DNA of 64,000 nt from an uncultured Helcococcus sp. (GCA_937926545.1 CALAZW010000034.1:62001-126000), one strand, 5' to 3'. Counted from the stretch's first letter, positions 42,128 through 51,434 are shown. The notes: generated by a model from the letters alone, not told the origin. Made by a program: numbers and translations.

Positions 42128-43558
42128 ATGTTACTATTTATTTTAGGAATTTTAATTATTATTATTGGATACGTTACATATTCTAAATTTGTTGATAAAC
42201 ATTTTGGAATCGACGTGAACAAAGAAACGTGCGCTTACACTATGGAAGACGGCATAGACTACATACCAATGAAACCAGGAAGAATGTTTTTAATACAATT
42301 ATTAAACATCGCTGGTTTAGGACCAATCTTTGGTGCTGTTCAAGGGGCTTTATTTGGACCAGCAGCATTTATCTGGATCGCATTTGGTACAGTATTTGCA
42401 GGAGGAGTTCATGACTACTTCTCAGGTATGATGAGTTTAAGACACAATGGGGACTCAATCCCAGAAATCACTGGTAATTATCTTGGAAATGGTGCTCGTC
42501 AAGCGATGAGAGTTTTCTCTTCAATTCTTTTACTACTTACTGGTACTGTATTTATGACGGGACCTGCTAACCTACTATCAAGTATGAAATTATTCAGCAT
42601 TGATAATGTAAACATTTGGTTGGCAATTATATTTGTTTATTACTTCTTAGCTACTATTTTACCAGTAGATAAGATCATTGGAAAAATTTATCCACTATTC
42701 GGAGCTGCTTTATTAATCATGGCATTCGGAGTAGGTGGAAGCTTACTTATTGGAGATTATACATTACCAGAAATGACATTTAAAACAATGCATCCTGATG
42801 GACTTCCAATTTGGGCAATATTATTTACAACTATTGCATGTGGTGCAATCAGTGGTTTCCACTCAACACAATCACCATTAATGGCAAGATGTTTACCTAA
42901 CGAAAAATACGGAAGACCTGTATTCTACGGAGCAATGGCTGCTGAAGGTGTTATCGCTATGATTTGGGCTGCAGCTGCAATGTCATTCTTCGGAACTGGC
43001 CAAGCTGGTATCAATGGCTTAGGTGAAGCTTTGGCAAATGGTGGACCTGGTGGAGTTGTTAACACTATCGCTTTCTCAACTATGGGTAAAATTGGTGGTT
43101 TATTAGCAATGATCGGGGTAGTAGCTGCTCCAATCACTTCAGGAGACACTGCTTTTAGATCTGTTCGTTTAACTATAGCTGACGCTATGAGATTTGACCA
43201 AAAAGAAAACAAAAACCGTTTAATCATTGCTATGCCTTTATTCTTAGTAGCATTTGGTTTAACTAGAATAGACTTTAATATTATTTGGAGATACTTCGCA
43301 TTTACTAACCAAGCTTTAGCAACTATAGTATTATGGACAGCTTCAGCTTACCTAGCATCAAACAAGAAATCTCACTTAATGACTACAATTCCTGCTCTAT
43401 TCATGAACTGTGTAATATTCACTTATATATTACAAGCTCCAGAAGGATTCAAATTAGCAACTAATATTGCTTATCCTCTAGGATTAGTTCTTGCAGCAGC
43501 ATTTGCTTTCATTATGATTAAGAAATTAAACAGCATTAAAAAAGAAGCTAGTAAATAA
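42128..43558 (+). CDS. CstA-family membrane transporter (carbon-starvation / peptide or pyruvate uptake)
   Basis: Start at the ATG at 42128 behind AGGAGGG (an upstream in-frame ATG at 42074 lacks a site and would sit at the promoter). The 476-residue product has about 12 membrane segments and the CstA signatures IAGLGPIFGAVQGALFGP, HDYFSGMMSLRHNGDSIPEI, CGAISGFHSTQSPLMARC and APITSGDTAFRS. It is the short form, much smaller than the 701-residue Escherichia coli protein. CstA proteins import peptides or pyruvate. Codon usage (GCT, GGT, TTA) suggests strong expression. A divergent LysR gene is the likely regulator. Confidence 0.88.
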   Translation: MLLFILGILIIIIGYVTYSKFVDKHFGIDVNKETCAYTMEDGIDYIPMKPGRMFLIQLLNIAGLGPIFGAVQGALFGPAAFIWIAFGTVFAGGVHDYFSGMMSLRHNGDSIPEITGNYLGNGARQAMRVFSSILLLLTGTVFMTGPANLLSSMKLFSIDNVNIWLAIIFVYYFLATILPVDKIIGKIYPLFGAALLIMAFGVGGSLLIGDYTLPEMTFKTMHPDGLPIWAILFTTIACGAISGFHSTQSPLMARCLPNEKYGRPVFYGAMAAEGVIAMIWAAAAMSFFGTGQAGINGLGEALANGGPGGVVNTIAFSTMGKIGGLLAMIGVVAAPITSGDTAFRSVRLTIADAMRFDQKENKNRLIIAMPLFLVAFGLTRIDFNIIWRYFAFTNQALATIVLWTASAYLASNKKSHLMTTIPALFMNCVIFTYILQAPEGFKLATNIAYPLGLVLAAAFAFIMIKKLNSIKKEASK

Positions 43559-43570
43559 TTAAATAAAAAG

Positions 43571-43599
43571 AAAACAAGCATCTAGGTGCTTGTTTTTTT
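43571..43599 (+). terminator. Terminator of the CstA-type gene
   Basis: ACAAGCA, loop TCTAGG, TGCTTGT and a run of seven T. Confidence 0.88.
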
Positions 43600-43611
43600 A
43601 TGCTTTTTTAC

Positions 43612-43640
43612 AAAAAAATAAAGAGGCTAGGCCTCTTTAT
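43612..43640 (-). terminator. Terminator of the sua5-rpiB-upp-nitroreductase operon
   Basis: AAAGAGGC, TAG, GCCTCTTT; on the minus strand it runs into TATTTTTTTG and overlaps the nitroreductase stop. Confidence 0.85.
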
Positions 43641-44380
43641 AAGTTAAATCCTTGTTCCTTAGCAATCTCAATAAGTTCTGATCTGCTAAATACTTGATTT
43701 TCATTTTTTCCTACCACTTGATCTGTAAAACAATCAACTCTGGTGTTGGCATTTCTCAAATCATAATAGGTAGTCATTTCTTGGTCGTATTCCTTTAATT
43801 CTTCTAAATAACTATCAAATACCTTGTAGTCATTTTCAAAAACTCTAGTTTTAATATCCATTCTAGGCTTTAATTGAGGTTCTTGATTAGGATAACCAAG
43901 TCCTAGGCCTACCACTGGAAAAGTATATTCTGGTAAGTTTAATATCTTTATGATCTCTCTGGCATCGTTTAAGATACTGCCAAAGTAAACAGTTCCCAAG
44001 TCCATTGCCTCAGCGGCTACAACTATATTTTGAGCCATTATAGAAGCATCTGTAATACCTTGGAAAAATCTATCTGTGTCATTTACAAATTCGATAGTCT
44101 TTCCTCTTTCTTCCATTATTTTTGTATTTCTAAAGTTATCAACTATAAAAATTAACAATTCTGGAACATGTGCTATATATTCTTGTCCTGCAACCTTACT
44201 TATCTTAAGCTTTTTTTCTGGATCTGTAACCCTTATAATGGATGCTTGTTGCATACCATTAGATGTAGCTGTTCTATTTGCTACCTCAAATAACAGGTCT
44301 AACTTATCAGCTTCAATTTCCTTGTCCTTCCATGAACGAATAGTTCTGTGATTTAATTGGCTATTTAGAATTTTTTCCAT
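43637..44380 (-). CDS. NfsA-like FMN nitroreductase
   Basis: A 247-residue flavin reductase. The N-terminus LNHRTIRSWKDKEI binds FMN phosphate, and SNGMQQASIIRVTDPEKK, FFQGITDASIMAQNIVVAAEAMDLGTVYFGSI and PVVGLGLGYPNQEPQLKPRM are the NfsA/FRP-type core. It probably reduces nitro compounds or quinones with NADPH. Last of four closely spaced genes, 18 bases after upp. Confidence 0.88.
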   Translation of the reverse strand: MEKILNSQLNHRTIRSWKDKEIEADKLDLLFEVANRTATSNGMQQASIIRVTDPEKKLKISKVAGQEYIAHVPELLIFIVDNFRNTKIMEERGKTIEFVNDTDRFFQGITDASIMAQNIVVAAEAMDLGTVYFGSILNDAREIIKILNLPEYTFPVVGLGLGYPNQEPQLKPRMDIKTRVFENDYKVFDSYLEELKEYDQEMTTYYDLRNANTRVDCFTDQVVGKNENQVFSRSELIEIAKEQGFNL

Positions 44381-44398
44381 AGGAATCCTCCATAATTT

Positions 44399-45028
44399 TT
44401 ATTTTGTACCAAATAGTCTATCTCCAGCATCTCCTAAACCTGGAATTATATATGCGTGTTCATTTAATCCTTCATCAAGAGCTGCTATGTAAATATCAAC
44501 ATCTGGATGGGCTTCTTGAACTGCCTTTACTCCTTCAGGAGCTGCTATTAAATTAATTAATCTTATTGACTTACATCCCTTTTCTTTTAATAAGGTTATA
44601 GCGTCCATAGCGGAACCACCTGTAGCCAACATTGGATCTAGTAAAAATATATCTCTTTCACTTACGTCTGTAGGTAATTTACAGTAATATTCAACTGGTT
44701 TTAATGTAGCTGGGTCTCTATATAAGCCTATATGACCTACCTTAGCTGATGGTAAAATACTAACCATTCCTTCTACCATTCCAAGACCTGCTCTTAAAAT
44801 AGGAACTAAACCTAATTTTTTACCTGATAATTGGTATCCTACAGCTTCTTGAACTGGTGTTTGAACCTTAATTTCTTGTAATTCCAAGTCCCTTGTTACT
44901 TCATATGCCATCAACATGGCAACTTCAGATACTAAACTTCTAAATTCATTTGTACCTGTATTTACGTCTCTTAATAAGGTTACCTTATGTTTAATCAATG
45001 GATGATCTAATACTACTACTTTGCTCAT
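44399..45028 (-). CDS. upp: Uracil phosphoribosyltransferase
   Basis: Salvages uracil to UMP with PRPP. The 209-residue protein has [25 protein letters not shown], the PRPP loop [17 protein letters not shown] and the C-terminal [14 protein letters not shown] typical of Upp. Ten bases after rpiB. Confidence 0.97.
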   Translation of the reverse strand: MSKVVVLDHPLIKHKVTLLRDVNTGTNEFRSLVSEVAMLMAYEVTRDLELQEIKVQTPVQEAVGYQLSGKKLGLVPILRAGLGMVEGMVSILPSAKVGHIGLYRDPATLKPVEYYCKLPTDVSERDIFLLDPMLATGGSAMDAITLLKEKGCKSIRLINLIAAPEGVKAVQEAHPDVDIYIAALDEGLNEHAYIIPGLGDAGDRLFGTK

Positions 45029-45037
45029 TTTTACCCC

Positions 45038-45469
45038 CTAAAAGTTTTCTAACTTATCTATTCTTCTTTGGTGTCTTCCACCTTCGAATTCAGCTTTTAA
45101 GTATTCATTTACAATATCCTTAGCAAGCTCAACTCCAATTACCCTCGCTCCTAGACATAAAACATTTGAATTGTTGTGTTGTCTTGTCAATTTGGCACTA
45201 TAGGATTCTGAGCATAGGGAAGCCCTAATACCAGGTACCTTGTTACAAGCCATGCTCATACCAACTCCTGTACCACAAATTGCTATACCCAAATCTGATT
45301 CTTTATCAACTACTGTCTTACACATTTTTTGAGCATAGTCTGGATAATCTATTGAATCTGTATTAAAAGGTCCCAGGTCCTTAACACTGTGGCCCATAGA
45401 CTCAATAAATTCCACTAACTCTTCTTTTAATTCCACTCCTGCATGGTCTGATGTTATCGATATTTTCAC
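45038..45469 (-). CDS. rpiB: Ribose-5-phosphate isomerase B
   Basis: Interconverts ribose-5- and ribulose-5-phosphate. The 143 residues show the RpiB/LacAB fold: ITSDHAGVELKEEL, DLGPFNTDSIDYPDYAQKM, the anion hole and active cysteine of ICGTGVGMSMACNKVPGIRA and HNNSNVLCLGARV. It supplies ribose phosphate for PRPP, fitting its place beside upp. Ten bases after sua5. Confidence 0.95.
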   Translation of the reverse strand: MKISITSDHAGVELKEELVEFIESMGHSVKDLGPFNTDSIDYPDYAQKMCKTVVDKESDLGIAICGTGVGMSMACNKVPGIRASLCSESYSAKLTRQHNNSNVLCLGARVIGVELAKDIVNEYLKAEFEGGRHQRRIDKLENF

Positions 45470-45478
45470 AAAACCCTC

Positions 45479-46516
45479 CTATAAATATATTACATTGCCT
45501 GAAGCAGACTTTTTAAGTCTGTTCATAATGGATAAGCCATATCCCTCTTCCTCTACTCCATATACGAGTATTTCATCGACGCCTAACTTATCCATGTCCC
45601 TTAAATAGGTAAATAAATGTCGTCCCATTTCTTCAAGATTATCAATGCTTCCCATATATTTTACTTCATCTACGGGATAGTTTCCATTGTCTTCTTCAAA
45701 CGTCATTATACCAATTTTCCCCTTACTTTTACTAATATATTGACTAAATTGATCCTGAACTTTCTCCATCTGACCAACAACCACTGTTACCTTGGCCTTG
45801 GGAGCATAGTGTTTATACTTTTGTCCAGGAGATTTGGGAACCTTAGCTTGATCTTTCAAGGCTAAGTCCAATTCCACATCAGGCCAAAAGTTTCTTAAAT
45901 ATTCCAGGGTATAAAAACCTGGCCTTAAGATAGTAGGCCTATCAGATGTTAAATCCAAAACAGTTGACTCCAAACCTATCTTGGATTCTCCACCGTCTAA
46001 GATGGCTTCAATTCTGCCCTGCATATCTTGATAGACATCCTGGGCATTGGTTGGACTAGGTTTAGTTGATAAATTAGCAGAAGGTGCTGCCAGTGGACTT
46101 TGACAATAATCGATAAAGTCTCTGGTACTCTTCATTTTAGGCATTCTAACAGCCACTGTATCCCCTCCAGCGGTAATTTCATCAGGTACTATATCCTTTC
46201 TATTAAGAACTATAGTTAGGGGCCCTGGCCACAATTTTTCAACTATCTTCCTATCCTCAGCCTCCAGCCCCTGGGTCAATTTATCCAGCCAGCTAAAGTC
46301 TGATATATGTAATATTAATGGATTGTCCAAGGGTCTGTTTTTTGCTTCAAATATCTTGTGGACAGCCGATGGGTTTAAACCATCACAAGCTAGCCCATAA
46401 ACCGTTTCTGTCGGTATGGCTACTATTCCTCCATCAATTATGATTTTGGAAGCCTTATTCAAGCTATTTTCATATTCTTTTTCATCTAATAAACTATATA
46501 TCTTTGTGTTTTTCAT
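45479..46516 (-). CDS. L-threonylcarbamoyladenylate synthase, Sua5 type
   Basis: Makes the TC-AMP used for the t6A base of ANN-decoding tRNAs. The 345 residues contain the YrdC domain (GGIVAIPTETVYGLACDGLNP, KNRPLDNPLILHI, LWPGPLTIVL, AAPSANLSTKPSPT) and an extra C-terminal Sua5 domain after residue 210 beginning KSPGQKYKHYAPKAKV. The domain pair marks the long Sua5 form (YwlC-like), not short TsaC. First gene of the operon leading to rpiB, upp and the nitroreductase. Confidence 0.95.
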   Translation of the reverse strand: MKNTKIYSLLDEKEYENSLNKASKIIIDGGIVAIPTETVYGLACDGLNPSAVHKIFEAKNRPLDNPLILHISDFSWLDKLTQGLEAEDRKIVEKLWPGPLTIVLNRKDIVPDEITAGGDTVAVRMPKMKSTRDFIDYCQSPLAAPSANLSTKPSPTNAQDVYQDMQGRIEAILDGGESKIGLESTVLDLTSDRPTILRPGFYTLEYLRNFWPDVELDLALKDQAKVPKSPGQKYKHYAPKAKVTVVVGQMEKVQDQFSQYISKSKGKIGIMTFEEDNGNYPVDEVKYMGSIDNLEEMGRHLFTYLRDMDKLGVDEILVYGVEEEGYGLSIMNRLKKSASGNVIYL

Positions 46517-46564
46517 TTTTACCTCTTGAATATAATAACATAATTTATATGTTTTTGTATTTAT

Positions 46565-46595
46565 TTCAAAAAAAGAAAAAGACTAATTGCCTTTT
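46565..46595 (-). terminator. Terminator of the MATE-CDF transcript
   Basis: On the minus strand GAAAAAG, a 9-base loop, CTTTTTC and a further run of T overlap the CDF stop codon. Confidence 0.6.
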
Positions 46596-47566
46596 TCCCC
46601 CTGATAATTTCTATTTCTACATTTCACTTGATTAAATTGGTCCTCTTCCAGGCAATAGTTTGGGTCCATATGGATAGATAACTCTATACCCAAGTCACTG
46701 TAGACCTGGTCTTCTAGGGAATCTATGATTTCATGCATACTATAAACATCTATATTGGCCGGAACCTCCGCATGGGCAGTCCCATAAACCTTATTTTTTC
46801 CATACTCATGAAGTTCTATATCATGAACCCCTCTAACATACTTACCCTTTAATAGGGTTGACCTAACTTTATTTATTAGATCTCCCTCAACTTCCTTACC
46901 TATAAGGATATTTCCCATATCTTTTAAAATCCCATAGCCTGAATACATGACCATTAAAGACACGGCCATACCGGCAAAACCATCTATATTTACCTTAAAT
47001 ACCCTACCGGCAACTATTGATAAAATAACAGCACTGGTTGCTATAACATCATTTCTAGAATCTATAGCCACCCCATAGTTCAAGGGGGAGTCTATCATCT
47101 TATAAACCTTAATATTATAAAGGTACATATAGACCTTAAATAGGACAGAAATCACTAGGATCAATAATAGAACACCATTGAAGTTTAACTTTTCTGGATT
47201 CATTATATTTTTTATAGAAGACTTAAACAACTGGACTCCTACCATTAATATAACTATACCAACCAAAAGACTGGCTATATATTCCCCTCTTCCATGGCCA
47301 TAAGGATGATCCTCATCGGCAGGTTTGGAAGATATCTTGGATCCAAAAACAGCTATTAGGCTGGTCAATGTATCTGATAGGTTGTTAAAAGAGTCCCCAA
47401 TTACAGCTATGGAGTTTATCATTATTCCAACTATAAGCTTTACTATAAATAAAAGGGCATTGATGAAAAGTCCCATATAACCTGTCAGGGAAATTAATTT
47501 ACCTCTATTGTCTGGATTGTTCAAATCGTCAGACTTAATATATTTATCCATTAAAATTTTTAACAT
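46583..47566 (-). CDS. Cation diffusion facilitator family transporter
   Basis: Exports divalent metal. The 327 residues have six membrane helices and the CDF motifs GDSFNNLSDTLTSLIAVFGSK (metal site), DHPYGHGRGEYIASL and DSRNDVIATSAV. A cytosolic C-terminal domain follows with HDIELHEYGKNKVYGTAHAEVP. The HPYGHGR/DxxxD combination is frequent in MntE-type manganese exporters, but metal choice cannot be read safely. RBS AGAGGA precedes the ATG at 47566; the gene follows the MATE gene by one base, so they form one operon. Confidence 0.92.
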   Translation of the reverse strand: MLKILMDKYIKSDDLNNPDNRGKLISLTGYMGLFINALLFIVKLIVGIMINSIAVIGDSFNNLSDTLTSLIAVFGSKISSKPADEDHPYGHGRGEYIASLLVGIVILMVGVQLFKSSIKNIMNPEKLNFNGVLLLILVISVLFKVYMYLYNIKVYKMIDSPLNYGVAIDSRNDVIATSAVILSIVAGRVFKVNIDGFAGMAVSLMVMYSGYGILKDMGNILIGKEVEGDLINKVRSTLLKGKYVRGVHDIELHEYGKNKVYGTAHAEVPANIDVYSMHEIIDSLEDQVYSDLGIELSIHMDPNYCLEEDQFNQVKCRNRNYQGEKGN

Positions 47567-47567
47567 G

Positions 47568-48950
47568 CTAATCCTCTATTATCTTCTTTGTTCTAAATAT
47601 GGTCAGTGCATAAAGTATGATCACTATATTGGAAACCAACATGGAAATCCATATTCCTGTTTGCTCAAGACCTGTAAAGTTTTTAAATATTAAAACCATA
47701 GGAATTCTTATAAACCACAACCTTCCCATGGACATATTCATTGAATACCTAGTCTTTCCTGTTCCTTGGAATATACCCAGGTAGATATTAAATAATCCCA
47801 TAGGTGGAATCATAAAGATATCATATTTCATATAGTCTAGGGCATGGGCAAATACCATAGGCTCCTTGGCCTTGTTTACAAATATTGATAAAACTCCATC
47901 TGTGAAGAATACCAAAATTAGTATACCTATAAGAGAGGTTATCCAAACTAAAACCTTGGCCTCCTTAATGGTTTCCTTAGCCCTATCTATCTGTTTGGCA
48001 CCAATATTTTGGGCTATTATTGATGTCATAGCAGCTCCTATACCCATAGAAATCTGCATCCAAAAATCTGTTATTCTATTTACCATGGAAAAGGCAGCTA
48101 CAACTTGTGGACCATAAGAAATAATAAAACCATTCATTATTATAAAGCCTAAAGCCGAACTACTTCTACCTATAGCCGTTGGAAATGCAACCTTCATTAT
48201 ATGGGAAGCCATATTCCTATTCCACTTAAATCCTTTTAAGCTAACATCCAATTCACTCTTGTCATGATTTATCCTGTAGGCACCTATTGCCACCGCAACC
48301 ACCTTGGAAATAACCGTTGCTATAGCGGCCCCCTTAACCTCCAAGCCCAAACCTGGTAAATTAATAAAAGGAATGTTGGTAAAGATTAAGATAGGATCTA
48401 AAACTATATTAACTATACCTGATAGGGCACCTATTATAGTTGTATCCTTGGTTTTTCCCTGGGCATTTAAAATTGCTTGAAAGGCAAAGAATAAAGAATC
48501 TACAACAAACCCAAATATGTTTATTCTCACATAATCCAAAGAATAGTCATATAGGTCCTCTCCAGCCCCCATCCAGGTCAAAATATGTGGCGTTATTAGT
48601 GTACCGACAATAGTTACAACTATACCAACTATAATTGACATTACTATTAAATGATTTGCATAGTCCGAAGCCCTTTTCTTTTGCTCTGCACCAATCAACT
48701 GAGCTATTATGGATGTACCTGCTATGGACATCCCTATTGCCAACGATATAAATAAAAACAAGATTGGCCAAACGAAACTAGTTGCAGCGAATTGTGTAGA
48801 GGACAATTGAGCTAACCATAATCCATCAGCCAAGCTGTAAAGTGTATTTATAACGTTACTTATGACCAATGGAAAGGAAAGAGTCAATAGAACCTTTAAA
48901 GGCTTTTCATTTAAAATAAACTTGGAACTATATTTTTCACTCTTTTCTAT
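47568..48950 (-). CDS. MATE-family multidrug/cation antiporter, apparent AUA start
   Basis: A 12-helix antiporter with the MATE pattern SFPLVISNVINTLYSLADGLWLAQL and a mirror second half (KVAFPTAIGRSSSALGFIIMNGFIISYGPQVVAAF). The family normally has about 20 residues before helix 1. Here the frame is open upstream to ATA at 48950, which lies 6 bases after a strong AGGAGGGG (48964-48957). No ATG, GTG or TTG occurs between the TAG at 48965 and the TTG at 48887. Translation from TTG 48887 (439 residues) would cut the conserved N-terminus, so ATA 48950 (460 residues) is favoured. Substrate unknown. Confidence 0.85.
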   Translation of the reverse strand: MEKSEKYSSKFILNEKPLKVLLTLSFPLVISNVINTLYSLADGLWLAQLSSTQFAATSFVWPILFLFISLAIGMSIAGTSIIAQLIGAEQKKRASDYANHLIVMSIIVGIVVTIVGTLITPHILTWMGAGEDLYDYSLDYVRINIFGFVVDSLFFAFQAILNAQGKTKDTTIIGALSGIVNIVLDPILIFTNIPFINLPGLGLEVKGAAIATVISKVVAVAIGAYRINHDKSELDVSLKGFKWNRNMASHIMKVAFPTAIGRSSSALGFIIMNGFIISYGPQVVAAFSMVNRITDFWMQISMGIGAAMTSIIAQNIGAKQIDRAKETIKEAKVLVWITSLIGILILVFFTDGVLSIFVNKAKEPMVFAHALDYMKYDIFMIPPMGLFNIYLGIFQGTGKTRYSMNMSMGRLWFIRIPMVLIFKNFTGLEQTGIWISMLVSNIVIILYALTIFRTKKIIED

Positions 48951-48983
48951 TTTTATCCCCTCCTATAAAATATTGCAATAAAA

Positions 48984-49032
48984 TGTGGATAACTCTGTGG
49001 ATAAGTATCGACTTATCCACTTTTTATCCACT
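48984..49032. promoter_or_regulatory. Cluster of four DnaA boxes
   Basis: TGTGGATAA at 48984-48992 and 48996-49004 (both perfect DnaA boxes) and TTATCCACT at 49013-49021 and 49024-49032 (one mismatch each). The pairs face opposite ways, and boxes 2 and 3 form a 10-bp inverted repeat around ATCG. The spacing within pairs is 12 and 11 bp, and the left flank is very AT-rich. Confidence 0.8.
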
Positions 49033-49050
49033 TTAAAGCTTTGTATTACA

Positions 49051-49938
49051 TTATTCTATGCCACAAACCCCATTATTGCAACCCTTATTTACATGTTTAA
49101 GATATCTATTATCTCCATACATGACAATCTGGATAAGTCCTTCTTCCTCTAATCTTTTTAATTCCTTGTTTAAAGTTGGATAGTCCAAATCAAAAATAAA
49201 GGCCAATTCTGAAACAGCCATGGTCTTATACTTTTCCATAACCTTTGGTATATCATCTATACTAATTTCATTTTCTAATAATTTCCCACCTGATAATCCC
49301 TTGATCAAGGATTCAGCTGTTTGATAATACATATATTCCCTAACTAGGACCTCTTGGCCATCATAGACAAAGTTGAAGGCTGGAAAACCTGTTACTTGAT
49401 ATTTCTTCACTATCTCAATATCATCTAAAAAGGCTTTTTCCGCCTCCCCATTTTCCATTCTTTCCATAAATTTACCCAAGTCCAAACCTGCTTCAAGAAC
49501 TGCCTGCATCATATCAGCATTGGCATTAGGCTTTTTACCTTCTAAGAAGATCATCTCTCTAAACCTTCTAAGTAAGAAAAATGCCTTGTCCTGGTCTTCC
49601 ATTTGGGCTGCATTATAGGCTCTAGCCATAGGGAAGGTGGAAACATTCTCTTCGTCAAATAAATTAAATAGGTGGCCATTATTAGGCATATGGTGCTTTA
49701 AGGCTGAATCGTTCCAAGCCTCTGCAACCTTACTATTATATTCCTTTATATCAGCTGCCAAGTCTTCACTTTCTGGAAATAAACTTCTCACGTCCTGCAT
49801 CATACCGCCCATAACGTATTCTATTTCCACATTGTCAAACCTGGTTTCGATCTTTCTAATCATTGGTTCACTTCCCCAGCACCAAGTACATAAAGGGTCT
49901 GAAAACTCCATAATTTTTAATACTTTCTTTTCTGCCAT
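49051..49938 (-). CDS. DsbA-like thioredoxin-fold protein with a C-terminal winged-helix-like domain
   Basis: The ATG at 49938 follows GGAGG with 5 bases between; 295 residues. The N-terminus MEFSDPLCTWCWGSEP holds a CxxC (C17, C20) of the DsbA/FrnE/SpxH (YjbH) group. VTGFPAFNFVYDGQEVLVREYM provides the cis-proline loop. After residue about 220, KTMAVSELAFIFDLDYPTLNKELKRLEEEGLIQIVMYGDNRYLKH reads like a winged helix, and the tail ends in CNNGVC. No signal peptide, so cytosolic. A redox sensor or ClpXP adaptor like SpxH is possible, but neither role is proven by sequence. Confidence 0.75.
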   Translation of the reverse strand: MAEKKVLKIMEFSDPLCTWCWGSEPMIRKIETRFDNVEIEYVMGGMMQDVRSLFPESEDLAADIKEYNSKVAEAWNDSALKHHMPNNGHLFNLFDEENVSTFPMARAYNAAQMEDQDKAFFLLRRFREMIFLEGKKPNANADMMQAVLEAGLDLGKFMERMENGEAEKAFLDDIEIVKKYQVTGFPAFNFVYDGQEVLVREYMYYQTAESLIKGLSGGKLLENEISIDDIPKVMEKYKTMAVSELAFIFDLDYPTLNKELKRLEEEGLIQIVMYGDNRYLKHVNKGCNNGVCGIE

Positions 49939-49939
49939 C

Positions 49940-50599
49940 TTATCCTCCAATTATATCTAATATTTCGGATACTTCTCTTGCTAGATAATCAGGTTTTTCT
50001 CTTCTTACTTCTTCTTCTGTCCTAAATCCCCAAGTAACTCCTATTGTCTTTACTTGGGCATTTTTTCCTGTCTCTATATCAACCTCTGTATCCCCTATAA
50101 AATAAGTATCAGTTCTATCTATACCCAATTTTTCCAATATTAAATTAACTCCTTCAGGATCTGGCTTTTTTCTTATATTTTCCATCTGGCCCATAGCTAT
50201 ATCGAAGACACCTTGGCCAAATATTTCTTCTACTACCAACTGTAGGGTAGGATCTGGCTTATTTGAAAGTACTGCCAGCTTGCAATCTTTCTTTCTTAGC
50301 TTAACCAAAAGTTCATCCACCCCATCAAAGGCCTTGGTCAAGTAACTGGTGTTGGCATTATATTTTTCATTATATCTATTTAATACTTTTTCCACGTAAG
50401 CATCATCTAGTGGAGCCCCCACTTCTCTTAGGGCTTCTTTGATTAGGTGATTTGCCCCATAGCCTAAAAGATAATTATATCTTTGCTCTTCTATAGTAGA
50501 ATGACCAAACTCCTTTAAGGTTTCATTTACATAATAGGAAATAGTGGTTATTGTATCTAAAATAGTCCCATCTGCATCAAATATCACTGCTTTACTCAT
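49940..50599 (-). CDS. HAD-superfamily phosphatase (Gph/PpaX-like)
   Basis: A 219-residue hydrolase with HAD motifs: nucleophile DADGTILDT, threonine/serine in LAVLSNKPDPT, lysine in KKPDPEGVN and the acidic pair in YFIGDTEVDIETGKNAQVKTIGVTWGFR. The helical cap is between residues about 17 and 85. Phosphoglycolate or pyrophosphate phosphatase are typical activities; the substrate cannot be fixed. Its start overlaps the end of the methyltransferase gene by 8 bases. Confidence 0.9.
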   Translation of the reverse strand: MSKAVIFDADGTILDTITTISYYVNETLKEFGHSTIEEQRYNYLLGYGANHLIKEALREVGAPLDDAYVEKVLNRYNEKYNANTSYLTKAFDGVDELLVKLRKKDCKLAVLSNKPDPTLQLVVEEIFGQGVFDIAMGQMENIRKKPDPEGVNLILEKLGIDRTDTYFIGDTEVDIETGKNAQVKTIGVTWGFRTEEEVRREKPDYLAREVSEILDIIGG

Positions 50600-51323
50600 C
50601 TATACCCTCCTTTATATACCTATTGAATTCATATAACCCCATAGAAACAGCTATAGGCAAATTAAAACTATCTATTAAATCACTTTGAGGAATGAAAACC
50701 TTACGGCCATATTTTTCATAGGATTCTGGTAGCCCACTTCCCTCGTTACCAAAAACTAGGGAGTATTTTCCCTCTTCCTTCTGCCTATAGATAGAATCGT
50801 TTTGATTCCTGGATAGCATAAACATATAAAGTTTTCTATCTGGGTATTCTTCCAGGTAGGCTTCAATATTTTCAAAGTGTTTAAATCTAATATTAAAAAT
50901 CGATCCCATGGATGCCCTTATGGTCCTAGGATTATAAATATCTGCAACATTTCCTATTAGGGCCAAATCTAACATATTAAAACCACTCATGGTCCTTATG
51001 ATAGTTCCCAGATTTCCCATGTCTGATATTTCATTTAAAACCAAGTGATTACCATCTTTTAAAGGGCTGTCAAATTTATTAAAAACTCCAACTACATAGA
51101 CATTATCTTTATTGGATAACTTGTTTATCATCTTATTGTTAATAGAGTAGTTAAGTCCCTTAGACTCCAATAGATCTATCAATTTTTTTTTGTCATTAAA
51201 ATCTTCCCTTATATAGACCTGTCTAATTAGATCTGGTCTTTTATTTATCATCTCTATGGTAGGAAAAGCCCCTAGAGTATATGAATAACTTACTTTTTTA
51301 GTATATTTTTTTATTTTTTCCAT
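50592..51323 (-). CDS. SpoU/TrmH-family RNA 2'-O-methyltransferase
   Basis: A 243-residue SPOUT enzyme with the three knot motifs: NLGTIIRTMSGF, LVFGNEGSGLPESY and DSFNLPIAVSMGLYEFNRY. A substrate-binding domain occupies the first about 85 residues (IRQVYIREDF). The target (tRNA or rRNA) is not clear. First gene of the run SpoU-HAD-DsbA-like; -10-like TATAAT lies before it. Confidence 0.9.
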   Translation of the reverse strand: MEKIKKYTKKVSYSYTLGAFPTIEMINKRPDLIRQVYIREDFNDKKKLIDLLESKGLNYSINNKMINKLSNKDNVYVVGVFNKFDSPLKDGNHLVLNEISDMGNLGTIIRTMSGFNMLDLALIGNVADIYNPRTIRASMGSIFNIRFKHFENIEAYLEEYPDRKLYMFMLSRNQNDSIYRQKEEGKYSLVFGNEGSGLPESYEKYGRKVFIPQSDLIDSFNLPIAVSMGLYEFNRYIKEGIDE

Positions 51324-51434
51324 AGTCTACCTCACTTTCTTATTATACTACTATGGCCTTAATATGCCACTTTCCTTTTACTTATTAGCCATTAAAGGCT
51401 ATAATTATAATAATATATTAACATAGGAGGAGAA

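Noticed and set aside
48984..49032. The replication origin itself
   Set aside because: The boxes are origin-like, but there is no dnaA or dnaN next to them and gene order places the origin beyond base 64000; kept only as a DnaA-box cluster.
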